From positions 1-41,373 of the forward strand of contig CAMYZO010000024.1 of NCBI GenBank assembly GCA_947303855.1: DNA of 41,373 nucleotides, written 5' to 3'. Made by a program: the position numbers and the translations under genes. This DNA comes from an uncultured Prevotellaceae bacterium (lineage in GTDB: Bacteria > Bacteroidota > Bacteroidia > Bacteroidales > Bacteroidaceae). Of this stretch, positions 1-8,448 are shown in pieces. Numbering within the stretch: position 1 is the first letter of the stretch; the number at the start of each line of letters is the position of its first letter. The notes below the pieces were generated by a model. That model was not told where the DNA came from and did not search any database. It saw only the letters and a program-made list of their open reading frames with translations.

Positions 1-16
1 TGTCGGAAAACGGCTG

Positions 17-47
17 CAAAGTTACGACTTATTTTTGAATTACCAAA
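17..47 (-). promoter_or_regulatory. Bacteroidetes-type promoter reading out of the left edge
   Basis: Read on the minus strand, a TAACTTTG -7 box (17-24) follows a TTTG -33 box (44-47) with a 19-bp spacer, which fits the Bacteroidetes housekeeping consensus. It lies downstream of hpf and points out of the window. In Bacteroidales the rpsU-xerC-hpf block is commonly followed by a tRNA cluster and tuf, so that is its likely target. The target itself is not visible here. Confidence 0.75.
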
Positions 48-64
48 ACTTTTCGGAGTTTTTT

Positions 65-364
65 TTAGTAATTTCTCAATTTTTCCTTAAATTTCTGCAG
101 TTGTGCCCTCATAGAGTCGACACAGAGGTCGATACTTTCCTCAAATGAGTCGGTAGTCTTCTCCACAAAAAGGGTGGTGCCGGGGACGGCCACAGACAGG
201 CTCGCTTCCTTGTTCTGGGCGGTAGCAGGCTTCACAACTTTCAATTGCACCTCTACTTTCTGTATGTCTTCAAATGATTTTTCCAACTTGGCGACCTTCT
301 TTTCGATGAACGCCTCTAACTTCTCGGTGGCGTCGAAGTGAATCGACTGAATCTTAATTTCCAT
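65..364 (-). CDS. hpf: Short ribosome hibernation promoting factor (HPF/RaiA family)
   Basis: This 99-residue protein has the beta-alpha-beta-beta-beta-alpha pattern of the HPF/YfiA family. It begins MEIKIQSIHFDAT and ends in a charged helix rich in Lys and Glu. The family binds the decoding region of the 30S subunit and inactivates ribosomes in stationary phase, in some forms by promoting 100S dimers. At this length it is the short form, without the C-terminal dimerisation domain of long HPF. It is the last gene of a minus-strand run rpsU-xerC-hpf, 36 bp after xerC, and probably shares the rpsU promoter. The ATG at 364 is the natural start because the family motif begins at once. Confidence 0.9.
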   Translation of the reverse strand: MEIKIQSIHFDATEKLEAFIEKKVAKLEKSFEDIQKVEVQLKVVKPATAQNKEASLSVAVPGTTLFVEKTTDSFEESIDLCVDSMRAQLQKFKEKLRNY

Positions 365-400
365 AGTTACCTCCTATTTTTTAATAGTTATTAATTAAGG

Positions 401-1294
401 TTATGCCCTGGGATGGGCTTCATTGTAAACTCGTTTCAACTGCTCAAACGTGGTGTGCGTGTAGATCTCTGTCGTTTCAAGGCTTTCATGCCCCAGCAAC
501 TTCTTCACGCTTTCCAGTCCGGCACCGTTGTTCAGCATGGCTGTGGCAAAGGTATGCCTCAACACATGGGGCGAACGTTTCTTCAGCGTAGTTACCTCTG
601 AGAGATATCTGCGTACCAGGCCCTGAACATGACTGCGACTGATGCGCTCGCCTCTCTTGTTGAGGAACAGAGCCGTCGTCTGCCGCTCTACCTCCTGGTC
701 GCGCAGCTCCAGATAGTGCTGCAACAGTGCGGCCAACTCCTCACCAAAGGGTATCACCCGCTGCTTGTCGCGCTTGCCGGTAACCTTCAACTGCAGGGCA
801 TCCAGATCGACATCCTCGTCATCAAGCCCTACCAGCTCTGCCAGGCGGATACCCGTCTCATAGAACAGAATAATAATGGTACGCGCACGTACATCTTTAT
901 AATCGTCTGCCCAATGCCGGTCGTCAAGCAGCTCGTCCATATCCTTCTCACGCACAAACTGCGGCAGCGGCTTGTCCTTCTTAGGACCGGTTACCGCATG
1001 AGCAGGATCCTTGGCCACCAGATGCCGCGACAGAGCGTATCGGTAGAACGTTCTGACACCACTGAGCGCAAGGTTGACGGTAGTGGCTTTCTTGCCCTCG
1101 TCCATCAGGTGCTCTACCCAGCCTCTTACGACATCTGTATCTGCCGTTTGCAACGAAAGACAATCGTCCACCCCCTGAATATACGTCTCAAAGTCACGTA
1201 GACTCTCTTCGTATAACTGCACCGTCCGAGGGCTTCTGTTCCGCTCGTAGCGCAGATAATTCAGGAACTGGTCGATCATCATAAGCGTTGCCAT
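401..1294 (-). CDS. xerC: Tyrosine recombinase of the XerC/XerD type
   Basis: The protein has 297 residues, normal for Xer recombinases. An N-terminal SAM-like core-binding domain (about residues 8-95) precedes the catalytic domain. The catalytic set is visible: Arg in GIRLAEL, Lys in GKRDKQR, HVLRH, the His of LGHES, and the nucleophile Tyr in EIYTH. Xer proteins resolve chromosome dimers at dif. The place between rpsU and hpf is the conserved Bacteroidales housekeeping position, which argues against a phage or transposon integrase. The true start could be one of the internal Met codons (MMIDQF, near 1279-1282) rather than MATLMMIDQF, because relatives usually begin close to that point. The XerC versus XerD label is an inference from context. 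Confidence 0.88.
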   Translation of the reverse strand: MATLMMIDQFLNYLRYERNRSPRTVQLYEESLRDFETYIQGVDDCLSLQTADTDVVRGWVEHLMDEGKKATTVNLALSGVRTFYRYALSRHLVAKDPAHAVTGPKKDKPLPQFVREKDMDELLDDRHWADDYKDVRARTIIILFYETGIRLAELVGLDDEDVDLDALQLKVTGKRDKQRVIPFGEELAALLQHYLELRDQEVERQTTALFLNKRGERISRSHVQGLVRRYLSEVTTLKKRSPHVLRHTFATAMLNNGAGLESVKKLLGHESLETTEIYTHTTFEQLKRVYNEAHPRA

Positions 1295-1425
1295 TCAGTT
1301 TAAGGTAAATCGTTCAGGTTCGGCCATTTATGAAACTTGTTTCATCACGGCTTTCACCTATTTACGATTTTCGGCAACGAATTTACGGAAATTTATTGAA
1401 TCCACCAAATTTTCGGGGAACTTTT

Positions 1426-1617
1426 TTATTCCTCGTTCGTGCGGAGCTGCTGTACGTAGATGGCGTGCTCCATCTTCAGGCGCTTCAGAACAGAGGGCTT
1501 GTCGAACTGCTGGCGGCGACGGAGTTCCTTCACGACACCAGTCTTTTCAAACTTTCTCTTAAACTTCTTGAGAGCCTTCTCGATGTTCTCACCTTCTTTT
1601 ACAGGTACGATAATCAT
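1426..1617 (-). CDS. rpsU: 30S ribosomal protein S21
   Basis: This small basic protein of 63 residues begins MIIVPVKEGENIEKALKKFK, the typical S21 opening, followed by the arginine-rich KELRRRQQF segment. S21 is a late-assembling 30S protein near the anti-Shine-Dalgarno end of 16S rRNA. It is the first gene of the rpsU-xerC-hpf run. A promoter lies 70-100 bp upstream, leaving a leader of about 60 nt. Spacing to xerC is about 130 bp and holds nothing I recognise. Confidence 0.95.
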   Translation of the reverse strand: MIIVPVKEGENIEKALKKFKRKFEKTGVVKELRRRQQFDKPSVLKRLKMEHAIYVQQLRTNEE

Positions 1618-1685
1618 TTTGTTTTTGCTTTAATTTTTAATTGTTAAACTTAGTGCTTCGGACCAGGGGTCACGAAAAGCGGCTG

Positions 1686-1717
1686 CAAAGTTACGACTTT
1701 TTTACAGAACGACCAAA
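1686..1717 (-). promoter_or_regulatory. Promoter of rpsU-xerC-hpf
   Basis: On the minus strand a TAACTTTG -7 box (1686-1693) and a TTTG -33 box (1714-1717) are separated by 20 bp. The bases around the -7 box are nearly identical to those of the promoter at 17-47. Confidence 0.75.
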
Positions 1718-1760
1718 TATTTAGGCAAAAAAAGCTATTTTTCTTACTATCAGGAGACTA

Positions 1761-3593
1761 TCACGACGCCAAAGGAGCCGTTGCATCACGCAACCAGGCC
1801 TGTTCAGCGGCGTCAAGATGGGGCGACAAGCGGTCGTAGACCATGCGGTGGTAGTCGTCAAGCCACTGTCGCTCCTCCTGCGTCAGCATGCTGACGATGA
1901 TAGGTGTCTTGTCAATAGGACAGAGCGTCAACGGCTCAAAGCCGAGGAACTCACCAAACTCCGTCGTCATGTAAGGCACAATGAGCAGCGTGTTCTCCGT
2001 GCGTGCGCCGCAACGCCCCTCAAGATAGATGCCTGGCTCGTCGGTGATGGTCATGCCGGCAACCAGCGGGGCCGGCTTCCACTCCATACGGAACTGATGA
2101 GGTCCCTCATGCACAGAGAGATAAGTACCTACGCCATGGCCCGTGCCATGCAGGTAGTTCAGCCCCTGGCGCCACATGTCCTTGCGTGCCAGGATGTCGA
2201 TCTGAGTGCCGCTGGCACCGCTGGGAAACTTACACAGTTCTATCTGTATGTGGCCCTTCAGCACCAGCGTGTAGACTGTCTTCTCCTCATCTGTCAGCGG
2301 TCCGAGGGCGATGGTGCGGGTGATGTCTGTCGTACCATCCATATACTGAGCACCGCTGTCAAGGAGCAGCAGCCCATGCGGCTGCAAGGGGATGTCCGTC
2401 TCGGCCGTCGGCTCGTAATGGACGATGGCGCCATGGGTGCCATAGCCGGCAATGGTGTCGAACGAGATATCGCGAAACAAGGGCTGCTCGGCGCGCAGCG
2501 ATGTCAGTTTCTTGTCAACGGACACCTCAGAAAGGGTGCTGATAGCTGATTTCCCGATATAGTCGGAGAGCCACGTCAGAAACTTCACCAGGGCGATGCC
2601 ATCTTTCAGCATCGCCGACCTAAAACCCGCTATTTCCGTCGCGTTCTTCACCGTTTTCATGCGCTTCACCGGCGACTCAGCCTCAACGATATGGTTTGCT
2701 CCTCCCCCACTCCACAACTCTTTGTTTCTTACCATCTGATAGAGTGTGTAGTTCACCTCGTCAGGGTCCAACAGGATATTATACTCAAAATAGTCTTTCA
2801 GTCCACGGCCGATATTCTCATAGTCGTCAATGCCGATGCCTTCTGCCCTCAGGTAGTCTTCCACCTCTGGCGTCAGCTTTTTCCGGTTGACGAACAAGGT
2901 GACTGCGGTGGACGACAGAAGCAGGTAACTGACAAACACTGGCGTACAATGCACATCAGTACCACGCAGGTTCAGCGTCCAGGCGATATCATCGAGCGAC
3001 GCCATCAGCATACCGTCGGCATGCTGCTGGCGTAGAGCCTTGCGGATGCGGTCAATCTTAGAGCCCACCCCCTCGCCGGCGTATGTCAGGGGAAACAGTT
3101 CTACGGGATGATCGGGAATCGGCGGACGGTCGTTCCATATCAGCCGCAGGGGGTCCAGATTGGTACGCAGCGTCAGTCCGCCCTCGTTACGAAGGTCGGC
3201 TATCAGCTCCTTCACGGCGTTGGCCGAACTGCATGTGCCGTCGATGCCCACCTCGGTAGACGGAGACCGTGAGGCGGATAACTGGGAATGTATCCACTGG
3301 GCAATGGTGGGTGTCCCCTCTATCTTCAGCTTCATCAGCTGGAACTCCGTGCCACGCAACTGCTCTTCGGCAGCGATGAAGTAACGGCTGTCCGTCCACA
3401 GGGCCGCACTGTCCATGGTGACGACGGCGGTTCCGGCAGACCCGTTGAAGCCTGAAATCCATTCACGTCCCTTCCAATGGTCGGGCACATACTCTCCCTG
3501 ATGGGGGTCGGTACTGGGGAAGATGAACGCTGCGAGGTGCTCGCGCTGCATCACCTCTCTCAGTTTTTCTAAACGTTGGCTGATATGACTCAT
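1761..3593 (-). CDS. Long-form Xaa-Pro aminopeptidase (aminopeptidase P, M24B)
   Basis: At 610 residues this matches the three-domain long aminopeptidase P (XPNPEP1-like): two creatinase-type N-terminal domains (about 1-310) and a C-terminal pita-bread M24 catalytic domain. The five metal ligands are visible: the two Asp of LLDSGAQYMDGTTDITRT, the His of HGTGHGVGTY, and Glu in DEPGIYLEG and ARTENTLLI. There is no signal peptide, so it should be cytoplasmic. The enzyme removes the N-terminal residue from peptides with Pro (or Hyp) in second position. It is the last gene of the run that includes hypD and its activase, 22 bp after the activase. This suggests it trims proline- or hydroxyproline-containing peptides for the pathway. 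Function is firm; the specific Hyp substrate is inferred. Confidence 0.9.
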   Translation of the reverse strand: MSHISQRLEKLREVMQREHLAAFIFPSTDPHQGEYVPDHWKGREWISGFNGSAGTAVVTMDSAALWTDSRYFIAAEEQLRGTEFQLMKLKIEGTPTIAQWIHSQLSASRSPSTEVGIDGTCSSANAVKELIADLRNEGGLTLRTNLDPLRLIWNDRPPIPDHPVELFPLTYAGEGVGSKIDRIRKALRQQHADGMLMASLDDIAWTLNLRGTDVHCTPVFVSYLLLSSTAVTLFVNRKKLTPEVEDYLRAEGIGIDDYENIGRGLKDYFEYNILLDPDEVNYTLYQMVRNKELWSGGGANHIVEAESPVKRMKTVKNATEIAGFRSAMLKDGIALVKFLTWLSDYIGKSAISTLSEVSVDKKLTSLRAEQPLFRDISFDTIAGYGTHGAIVHYEPTAETDIPLQPHGLLLLDSGAQYMDGTTDITRTIALGPLTDEEKTVYTLVLKGHIQIELCKFPSGASGTQIDILARKDMWRQGLNYLHGTGHGVGTYLSVHEGPHQFRMEWKPAPLVAGMTITDEPGIYLEGRCGARTENTLLIVPYMTTEFGEFLGFEPLTLCPIDKTPIIVSMLTQEERQWLDDYHRMVYDRLSPHLDAAEQAWLRDATAPLAS

Positions 3594-3615
3594 AGTTTCG
3601 TAGTGTTTTCTATCG

Positions 3616-4521
3616 TTAGCCGCCGATGACGACTTTCAGTCCATAGGACTGCAGCTGCCGGGCACAGCGCTGCTGTACCTCCTCGGCAGGCACGGCCATA
3701 GGCATCGCCTCAGGATTATAGCGGCTCCACATGCGGCAGTGCTTGTCGCGCCCCACGTCATGGTAGGGCAGCAGGTGGACTTGCAGAGGACGCTGCAGCG
3801 AGGCGAGGAAGCGGGCGGTGAGTTCGATATTTTCCTCATCGGTGTTAACACCCTCTATCAGCGGGATGCGCATCCAGAACGGTGTCGTGAGACCGGCCAG
3901 CAGACGGATATTTTGTAGAATCAGTTCATTGCCAACACCCGTATAGCGGCGGTGCTTATCGCTATCCATCAGCTTCAGGTCGACCAGCAGCAGCTCACAC
4001 TCGGCGGCAACAGCTCTGACGGTCTCCGCCGAGGCATAAAGGGTGGTGTCCACCGTGCGGTGCAGTCCGCGCCGTCCCAGTTCGCAGAGCAGCGCCAGCG
4101 TGTAGTCGCCGTGCATCAGCGGCTCGCCGCCACAGAGGGTCACACCGCCGCCACTGTCCTCCATGATGACGCGTTCCTTCTCGATTTCTGCCATCAGTTC
4201 ATCGTCAGCATACTCACGACCGCACATCTCCAGGGCCTTCGTGGGACACTCATCGGTACATCTGCCGCAGAGGGTGCAGTCGTTGCCGGTAGGCACGATG
4301 CCGTCGGCAGTCAGCAGGAGCGCCTGTTGCGGACAGACTTCGACACACGTCTGACAGCCGATGCACTTCGACTGCTTGTACAGTTTTTGCCGCCCCGGAC
4401 TCCAACTCTCGGGGTTATGGCACCACACGCAGTGCAGCGGACAGCCCTTCATGAAGATGGTTGTCCGTATGCCAGGACCGTCGTTGATGGCGTAGCGTTT
4501 GATATCGAAGATAAGCGGCAC
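3616..4521 (-). CDS. Glycyl radical enzyme activase (radical SAM), likely for HypD
   Basis: This is a radical SAM protein of about 301 residues. The cluster motif CPLHCVWC (Cys27, 31 and 34) follows the family signature NDGPGIRTT. Two ferredoxin-type 4Fe-4S motifs come next (CIGCQTCVEVC at about 53-63 and CTLCGRCTDEC at about 82-92). That insert is typical of activases for dehydratase-type glycyl radical enzymes and is absent from the shorter pyruvate formate-lyase activase. GGGVTLCGGEP is also present. The enzyme generates the glycyl radical on its partner, encoded just upstream. No ATG fits: the reading frame opens with TTG (4524) and GTG (4521). I chose GTG because relatives start just before LIFDI. 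A tandem AT repeat directly abuts the start. Confidence 0.9.
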   Translation of the reverse strand: MPLIFDIKRYAINDGPGIRTTIFMKGCPLHCVWCHNPESWSPGRQKLYKQSKCIGCQTCVEVCPQQALLLTADGIVPTGNDCTLCGRCTDECPTKALEMCGREYADDELMAEIEKERVIMEDSGGGVTLCGGEPLMHGDYTLALLCELGRRGLHRTVDTTLYASAETVRAVAAECELLLVDLKLMDSDKHRRYTGVGNELILQNIRLLAGLTTPFWMRIPLIEGVNTDEENIELTARFLASLQRPLQVHLLPYHDVGRDKHCRMWSRYNPEAMPMAVPAEEVQQRCARQLQSYGLKVVIGG

Positions 4522-4524
4522 CAA

Positions 4525-4604
4525 TTTTTTATTTACGATTTACGATTTACGATTTTCTATTTACGATTTTCAATTCACAATTCTCAATTTTCAATTATCA
4601 ATTC
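4525..4604. repeat. AT-rich short-period repeat in the hypD-activase gap
   Basis: The roughly 80 bp between the two genes consist of about 7-nt units (ATTTACG repeated, then variants of CAATTCA and CAATTCT). The repeat supplies part of the hypD stop codon context and runs right up to the activase start. Related arrays occur at 10520-10571 and 41105-41137. It looks like slippage-generated or dispersed intergenic filler; no hairpin or terminator is evident. Confidence 0.7.
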
Positions 4605-7004
4605 TCAATATGTCTCGTTCTCGGTGCGGGCGATAATCTCGTTCTGCAGTTGGGCGGTCATGTCGTTAAAGTAGTCGCTATAGCCCGCCACACGCACCAG
4701 CAGGTCGCGGTATTCGTCAGGATGCTGCTGGGCATCGTGCAAGGTGGCGGTGTCGATGATATTAAACTGGATATGATGACCGCCAAGCTTGAAATAGGTG
4801 CGGATGAGCGAGGCCAGTTTCTTCTGATCCTCCTCGCGCTTCAGTAGCTGCGGCACAAAGCGCACGTTGAGCAGCGTGCCGCCGCTCTTCGTCTGGTCGA
4901 GTTTTCCGAGCGACTTGATGACCGCCGTCGGACCGTGGGTGTCGCTGCCGTGAGCCGGCGATGTGCCGTCGCTGATGGCAAAGTGAGCCATGCGGCCATT
5001 GGGCGTAGCGCCACAGACGCTGCCGAAGTAGTTATGACAGGTTGTCGACAGCATGTTGAGGTGGGTCTGTCCGCCACGGGTGTTAGGATGTCCCTCTATG
5101 GCCTTCACCAGGTCGTCATAGACCTGTAAGGCAATGCTGTCAGCATACGCGTCGTCGTTGCCGAAGAAGGGGGTGTGGTTACGGATATACTGCCGCATCT
5201 TCTCCTCCCCTTCCCAGTTGGCGGCACAGGCCTTCAGAATGTCGTCCATAGTGTATCTGCCATCCTCGAAGACATGCTTCTTCAGCGTCGTGAAGCAGTC
5301 GGTAATCGTACCAAGACCGGTACACTGTATATAGGTGGTGTTGTAACGCGCCCCACCGCTGTAGTAATCCTTACCTTTTTCTATGCAGTCGTCGATATAG
5401 AGACTGAGGAACGTGGCGAGCGCATAGAGCGAGAACATGCGCTCGATGTAGTTGTTCATCGACAGCTTCAGGTTGACGAAATACTCCATCTGCCGGTGCC
5501 AGGCATCGTAAAGTTCATCAAAGGTCTTGAACTGCCGCGGATCGCCCGTCTTCAGGCCCAGCAGTTTGCCGGTCTCAGGGTCAACGCCGTTGTTCAGCGT
5601 TATCTCCAGAATCTTCGGCGTGTTCAGATAGCCCGTCAGCAGATAGGCCTCCTTGCCAAAGGCCCCCACCTCGATGCAGCCTGAGCAGCCACCCTCACGG
5701 GCATCGCCAATGGTCTTGCCGGCGCGCACCATCTCCTTGACGTAGACATCGGGGTTGAAGATACTGGGATAGCCATGACCCTGACGGATGACCTTGATTC
5801 CCTCAAGCAGGAACGCGTCGGGGGTATTCTCAGCGATGTGGATGCTGAGTCCGGGCTGCAGTTCGTGCAGTTCTTCCTGAATCTCAAGAATCATGTACGA
5901 CAGGTCGTTGACGGCACTGTTACCCTCGCGGTCTACACCGCCTATATTGATATTGGTGAAGTCATTATACGTGCCGCTCTCCAAAGCCGTCACGCCCACC
6001 TTCGGCGGTGCGGGCTGGTTGTTGAACTTAATCCACAGGCACGACAGGAGTTCCTTGGCCTTGTCGCGTGTCAGCGTACCGCCGGCCAGGCCCTTCTGGT
6101 AGAACGGCCACAGGTGCTGGTCAATATGTCCGGGATTCATTGAGTCCCAACCGTTCAGTTCGGTCACGGTGCCAAGGTGTACGAACCAGTACATCTGGAT
6201 AGCCTCCCACAGGTCGCGGGGAGCATGGGCGGGCACCCAGTGGCAGACGTCCGCAATCTTCAGCAGCTCGTCCCTACGCTGCGCGTCAGCCTCTTTAGCC
6301 GCCATTTGCTCAGCCAGAAGGGCATGACGCTCGGCAAAAAGGATGGCAGCATCACACGAGATAGCCATAGCTTCCAGTTCTTGCTGTTTGTCGGTAGCCT
6401 CAGGGTCGTCTATATAGTCGAGGCTTGCTATCTTCTTCTCAATACGGGCCTTCACGTCGAGCAAGCCCTCATGGTACATTTTGCCGTCCATAGCCGTATG
6501 CCCGGCAGCGCGTTGCTCCATAAACTCGGTAAAGACACCTGCATGGTATGCCTCCTCCCACTCTTTCGATACGTGATTGAAGATACGCTCACGCTGCGTC
6601 CTGCCTTTCCAATAGGGGATAACCTCACGCTCGTAGGTATCGATATCGTCCTGCGAGATATTGTATGGCTGCAACTCACGTTCGTTCAGTGTATGAAGAT
6701 CCTCAACGGAGTGGCAGGTCAGTTCGGGGAATGTAGGCACAGCCTTGGGCTTGGGGCCTCGCTCCCCTACTATCAGCTCGTCAGCGCCGATATAAATGGC
6801 TTTCTGCTTGCAGATTTCATAGAAATTGCGGGCGCGCATCACGGGTGTCGGCATCGTGCCATAATACTCTTTATAGAAAGCGGTCTCTATCAGGGCACGC
6901 TCAATGCTCAGCGTGGTGGGGGTGTCCATATTCTGCTGCCGCAGCCGCTTGATGCGGTCGTTCATGCCCCCGTTGTTCTCGGGGTGCTTAATACTATAAT
7001 TCAT
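4605..7004 (-). CDS. hypD: Glycyl radical enzyme, probable trans-4-hydroxy-L-proline dehydratase
   Basis: The protein has 799 residues, with the glycyl radical motif RVAGYSDYF near the C-terminus (Gly774) and the thiyl cysteine in GGCSGCIEVG (Cys443, Glu445). Relative to my recollection of Clostridioides difficile HypD, the numbering is shifted by +9. At matching positions I find His169, Asp287, Ser343, Phe349, Cys443, Glu445, Tyr459, Thr654 and Gly774, corresponding to the reported active-site residues 160, 278, 334, 340, 434, 436, 450, 645 and 765. HypD removes water from trans-4-hydroxy-L-proline to give pyrroline-5-carboxylate, which ProC reduces to proline. The enzyme is anaerobic and cytoplasmic. 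Neighbouring M24 proline peptidases and the activase support the assignment. Met14 (6965) is an alternative start. Another dehydratase of the same superfamily is the main alternative. Confidence 0.85.
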   Translation of the reverse strand: MNYSIKHPENNGGMNDRIKRLRQQNMDTPTTLSIERALIETAFYKEYYGTMPTPVMRARNFYEICKQKAIYIGADELIVGERGPKPKAVPTFPELTCHSVEDLHTLNERELQPYNISQDDIDTYEREVIPYWKGRTQRERIFNHVSKEWEEAYHAGVFTEFMEQRAAGHTAMDGKMYHEGLLDVKARIEKKIASLDYIDDPEATDKQQELEAMAISCDAAILFAERHALLAEQMAAKEADAQRRDELLKIADVCHWVPAHAPRDLWEAIQMYWFVHLGTVTELNGWDSMNPGHIDQHLWPFYQKGLAGGTLTRDKAKELLSCLWIKFNNQPAPPKVGVTALESGTYNDFTNINIGGVDREGNSAVNDLSYMILEIQEELHELQPGLSIHIAENTPDAFLLEGIKVIRQGHGYPSIFNPDVYVKEMVRAGKTIGDAREGGCSGCIEVGAFGKEAYLLTGYLNTPKILEITLNNGVDPETGKLLGLKTGDPRQFKTFDELYDAWHRQMEYFVNLKLSMNNYIERMFSLYALATFLSLYIDDCIEKGKDYYSGGARYNTTYIQCTGLGTITDCFTTLKKHVFEDGRYTMDDILKACAANWEGEEKMRQYIRNHTPFFGNDDAYADSIALQVYDDLVKAIEGHPNTRGGQTHLNMLSTTCHNYFGSVCGATPNGRMAHFAISDGTSPAHGSDTHGPTAVIKSLGKLDQTKSGGTLLNVRFVPQLLKREEDQKKLASLIRTYFKLGGHHIQFNIIDTATLHDAQQHPDEYRDLLVRVAGYSDYFNDMTAQLQNEIIARTENETY

Positions 7005-7041
7005 CCTATTTCCCTTTTTACTTTTTTACCTTTTTTCCTTT

Positions 7042-8448
7042 TTACCTTTTACTTTTCCCTTCCTTCGCCGCATAGACCTCCTCTATGCTCATGGGTTTCT
7101 TGATGGTGCCAAGCAGACGGGCACCGGTGGGAGTCATCACGTAGTTCAACTCATTACGCAGACCGGTAAAGTCGCGCCAGGCATGAAGCTTATCGTAACA
7201 GATGAAGTCCTCAAAGCGGTGCTCGGCCTGCCATTGGTCCATCAGTTCCGGAATGAAGTAGATGCCTGGTTCGATGGTAAAGACAAACCCCGGCTCCAAC
7301 GGACGGGCAAGGCGCAATGACTTGAACCCGAACAGCGTGCTCTTCACCTGATTCTCCGCGTAGCCGACATACTGCTCGCCAAGGTTCTCCATGTCGTGAA
7401 CGTCAAGGCCAACCATGTGTCCCAGTCCACAGGGAAAGAACAGGGCGTAGGCTCCTGTCGCAGCAGCCTCAGCCGGGTCGCCTTTCATCAGTCCGAGCGC
7501 CTTCATGCCCTCGGCTATCTTCGTGGCAGCAGCCAGATGGGCCTCACGGAACGGCACTCCGGGTAGCAGCCTGTCGACAGCAGCCCAGAAGCTGGCCAGG
7601 TGTATCTCGTAGACAGCCTCCTGACGGGCAGAAAACCGCTCGCCGACGGGCATCGACGACGACAGGTCGCCGGCATAGTGCAACCAGGTCTCGGCACCTG
7701 CATCAAGCAGGAAGATGTCGCCCTCCTTCAAGTCATGGATAAACCCATGGTTGTGGAGCACCTGCCCTTTGACGGTGGCGATGGTGGGGAAAGCCAGGGC
7801 ATTGCCGTGACGGCAGGCCACCTCTTCGACAGCGGCGGCCACCTGCGACTCATGGATGCCGGGGCGAACGGTACGGTAGGCAGCCAGATGCATCTCCGTG
7901 CTCAGGTCTACGCTCTCTTCTATCAGCCGTATTTCCTCTTCGCTCTTATGGTTGCGCTGTCTGACAATGGCCTTCACCAGCGGCAGAGAGGCCTGCGCCG
8001 CCTGTGCGGCAGGCTCGATACCGAGCAGTTCCCACAGCCACACCTGGTGGTCGCCACGGTAGGGCGGCAGGTAGTGTACGGGCTGTCCCTTGGCCGCCGC
8101 CTTGCCGACATAGTCCTTCAGACTGCTCAGCGGCAGCGTCCTGGTGATGCCCACCACCTCTGCTTTCTCTTTTAGCGTCGGCTGGGTGCCGGTCCACACG
8201 ATGTCATCGATGGTCAGTTCGTTGCCGAAGATGATTTCTGCATCTTTATCGATATCAATGACGGCGGCCAGTCCGCTATAGTCCAGGCCGAAATAATAGA
8301 GGAAGGTGGAGTCCTGGCGGAAGCGGTAAGTATTGTCGGCATAGTTCATGCCTACCTCGGCGTTGCCTAGGAAGAGCAGCAGTCCGCCGCCCATCTCCCG
8401 CTTCAGTTCCGCCCGTCGCTGCCTATAGGTATCCTTACTGATTGGCAT
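7042..8448 (-). CDS. M24 metallopeptidase (aminopeptidase P / prolidase type)
   Basis: This 468-residue protein has an aminopeptidase P N-terminal domain (about 1-130; FLGNAEVGMNYADNTYRFRQ) and an M24 catalytic domain. The metal ligands are visible: LLDAGAE, YAGDLSSSMPV, the His of CGLGHMVGLDVHD, TIEPGIYF and the Glu of GLRNELNYV. It is shorter than the other M24 enzyme of the block, closer to E. coli PepP or PepQ in size. It would cleave Xaa-Pro peptides or dipeptides and could release free Pro or Hyp. Its start overlaps the end of the upstream lipoprotein gene by 14 bp, so the two are probably translationally coupled. A pyrimidine-rich repeat (about 7005-7060, minus-strand purine-rich) separates it from hypD. 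Exo- versus dipeptidase specificity cannot be read from the sequence. Confidence 0.88.
   Translation of the reverse strand: MPISKDTYRQRRAELKREMGGGLLLFLGNAEVGMNYADNTYRFRQDSTFLYYFGLDYSGLAAVIDIDKDAEIIFGNELTIDDIVWTGTQPTLKEKAEVVGITRTLPLSSLKDYVGKAAAKGQPVHYLPPYRGDHQVWLWELLGIEPAAQAAQASLPLVKAIVRQRNHKSEEEIRLIEESVDLSTEMHLAAYRTVRPGIHESQVAAAVEEVACRHGNALAFPTIATVKGQVLHNHGFIHDLKEGDIFLLDAGAETWLHYAGDLSSSMPVGERFSARQEAVYEIHLASFWAAVDRLLPGVPFREAHLAAATKIAEGMKALGLMKGDPAEAAATGAYALFFPCGLGHMVGLDVHDMENLGEQYVGYAENQVKSTLFGFKSLRLARPLEPGFVFTIEPGIYFIPELMDQWQAEHRFEDFICYDKLHAWRDFTGLRNELNYVMTPTGARLLGTIKKPMSIEEVYAAKEGKSKR

Noticed and set aside
401..1294. xerC considered as a phage or transposon integrase
   Set aside because: Its place between rpsU and hpf is the conserved housekeeping position, and there are no attachment sites or phage genes around it.
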